Positions 5,846-5,976 of a stretch of DNA of 5,976 nt are shown piece after piece; position 1 is the first letter of the stretch; every line of letters begins with the position of its first letter. The position numbers and the translations under genes were made by a program. Source of the stretch: Bacteroidia bacterium. GTDB lineage: Bacteria > Bacteroidota > Bacteroidia > Bacteroidales > P3. Below the pieces are notes generated by a model. It worked only from the letters and a program-made list of their open reading frames with translations. It ran no database searches and was not told the origin of the DNA. Where the stretch lies: positions 1 to 5,976 of the forward strand of contig BNXT01000095.1 of the NCBI GenBank assembly GCA_025999775.1, in the 5' to 3' direction.

Positions 5846-5907
5846 GCTAAAAATAACAGTCGCACACCCCTGCGCAAGCTGCAGGGTTTTGTGCGACGAT
5901 TTTTAGC
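5846..5907. repeat. Nested three-stem inverted repeat (62 bp)
   Basis: Three pairs of arms nest inside one another. GCTAAAAAT (5846-5854) pairs with ATTTTTAGC (5899-5907), GTCGCACA (5859-5866) with TGTGCGAC (5890-5897), and CCCTGC (5868-5873) with GCAGGG (5881-5886), around the loop GCAAGCT. All 23 pairs are Watson-Crick, separated by bulges of 1-4 bases. The result is one long hairpin in DNA or RNA. It may be a repetitive extragenic palindrome, a miniature transposable element, or a structured RNA; the sequence alone does not decide. Confidence 0.75.
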
Positions 5908-5914
5908 GGTAAGG

Positions 5915-5938
5915 TATCACTTCGCTACGCTCGTGATA
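5915..5938. repeat. Small inverted repeat beside the nested hairpin
   Basis: TATCAC (5915-5920) pairs with GTGATA (5933-5938). The 12 bases between them include CG-CTA-CG, which could form a tiny inner stem. It follows the 62-bp nested repeat by 7 bases and is probably part of the same composite repeat. Confidence 0.4.
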
Positions 5939-5943
5939 TTAAC

Positions 5944-5964
5944 AATTGAGAATTGAGAATTGAG
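5944..5964. repeat. Tandem heptamer repeat, (AATTGAG)x3
   Basis: Three exact copies of AATTGAG lie head to tail at 5944-5950, 5951-5957 and 5958-5964, followed by a degenerate stretch ending in ATAATTG at the window edge. Heptamer arrays of this kind are subject to copy-number change by slippage. The array may continue right of the window. Confidence 0.8.
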
Positions 5965-5976
5965 AGTGGATAATTG

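Larger units (their letters stand above)
5570..5976. other. Gene-free intergenic region with nusB promoter and repeat cluster
   Basis: No convincing coding sequence is seen on either strand in these 407 bases, and no tRNA or rRNA. The first 70 bases are AT-rich leader and promoter DNA of nusB. From 5697 onward the sequence is dominated by inverted repeats: a GC-rich hairpin (5697-5714), a 16-bp AT-rich palindrome (5794-5829), a nested three-stem inverted repeat (5846-5907) and a small stem (5915-5938). A heptamer tandem array (5944-5964) closes it. Such density of palindromes in a noncoding gap suggests dispersed intergenic repeat elements. The gene to the right is outside the window, so its direction is unknown. 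Confidence 0.7.

Noticed and set aside
5944..5964. Heptamer array as a CRISPR
   Set aside because: Units are 7 bp, directly adjacent and without spacers, and no cas gene is present.

Overview
The window looks like a chromosomal segment of a member of the Bacteroidota (Bacteroidetes), most likely Bacteroidales-like. Four things point there. The partial gene at the left edge ends like a type IX secretion (T9SS) sorting domain. Several start regions carry TAnnTTTG elements, the Bacteroidetes sigma factor -7 consensus. The NusB protein has the long N-terminal extension typical of this phylum. The acpP-fabF-rnc order is also common in the phylum. I assign no species.

Layout, left to right. (1) Positions 1-90 hold the 3' end of a plus-strand gene for a probable T9SS cargo protein. 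(2) An AT-rich gap at 91-226 has an 11-bp inverted repeat and a TAnnTTTG promoter. It leads into a plus-strand GT4-type glycosyltransferase (227-1372). (3) A convergent minus-strand block follows, read right to left: acpP, fabF, rnc, driven by a good promoter just upstream of acpP. (4) A second minus-strand block lies upstream of it: nusB, yajC, coaE, with its own TAnnTTTG element before nusB. (5) The right end (5570-5976) has no gene. It holds the nusB promoter, then a cluster of hairpins, perfect palindromes and a heptamer tandem repeat that looks like intergenic repeat material.

Functionally, the two minus-strand blocks are housekeeping. acpP supplies the acyl carrier and fabF the elongating ketosynthase of fatty acid synthesis, and rnc encodes RNase III for rRNA and dsRNA processing. 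coaE completes coenzyme A, the donor of the phosphopantetheine arm that activates ACP. yajC is the accessory subunit of the Sec translocon, and nusB is the rRNA antitermination factor. Two junctions (fabF/rnc and yajC/coaE) are unusually tight: stop, one codon, start, all in one frame, which suggests translational coupling.

I see no new enzyme system, defence system, CRISPR array, tRNA, rRNA or intact mobile element. The parts most worth a second look are the repeat cluster at the right end, the same-frame gene junctions, and the A/T homopolymers inside two promoters.
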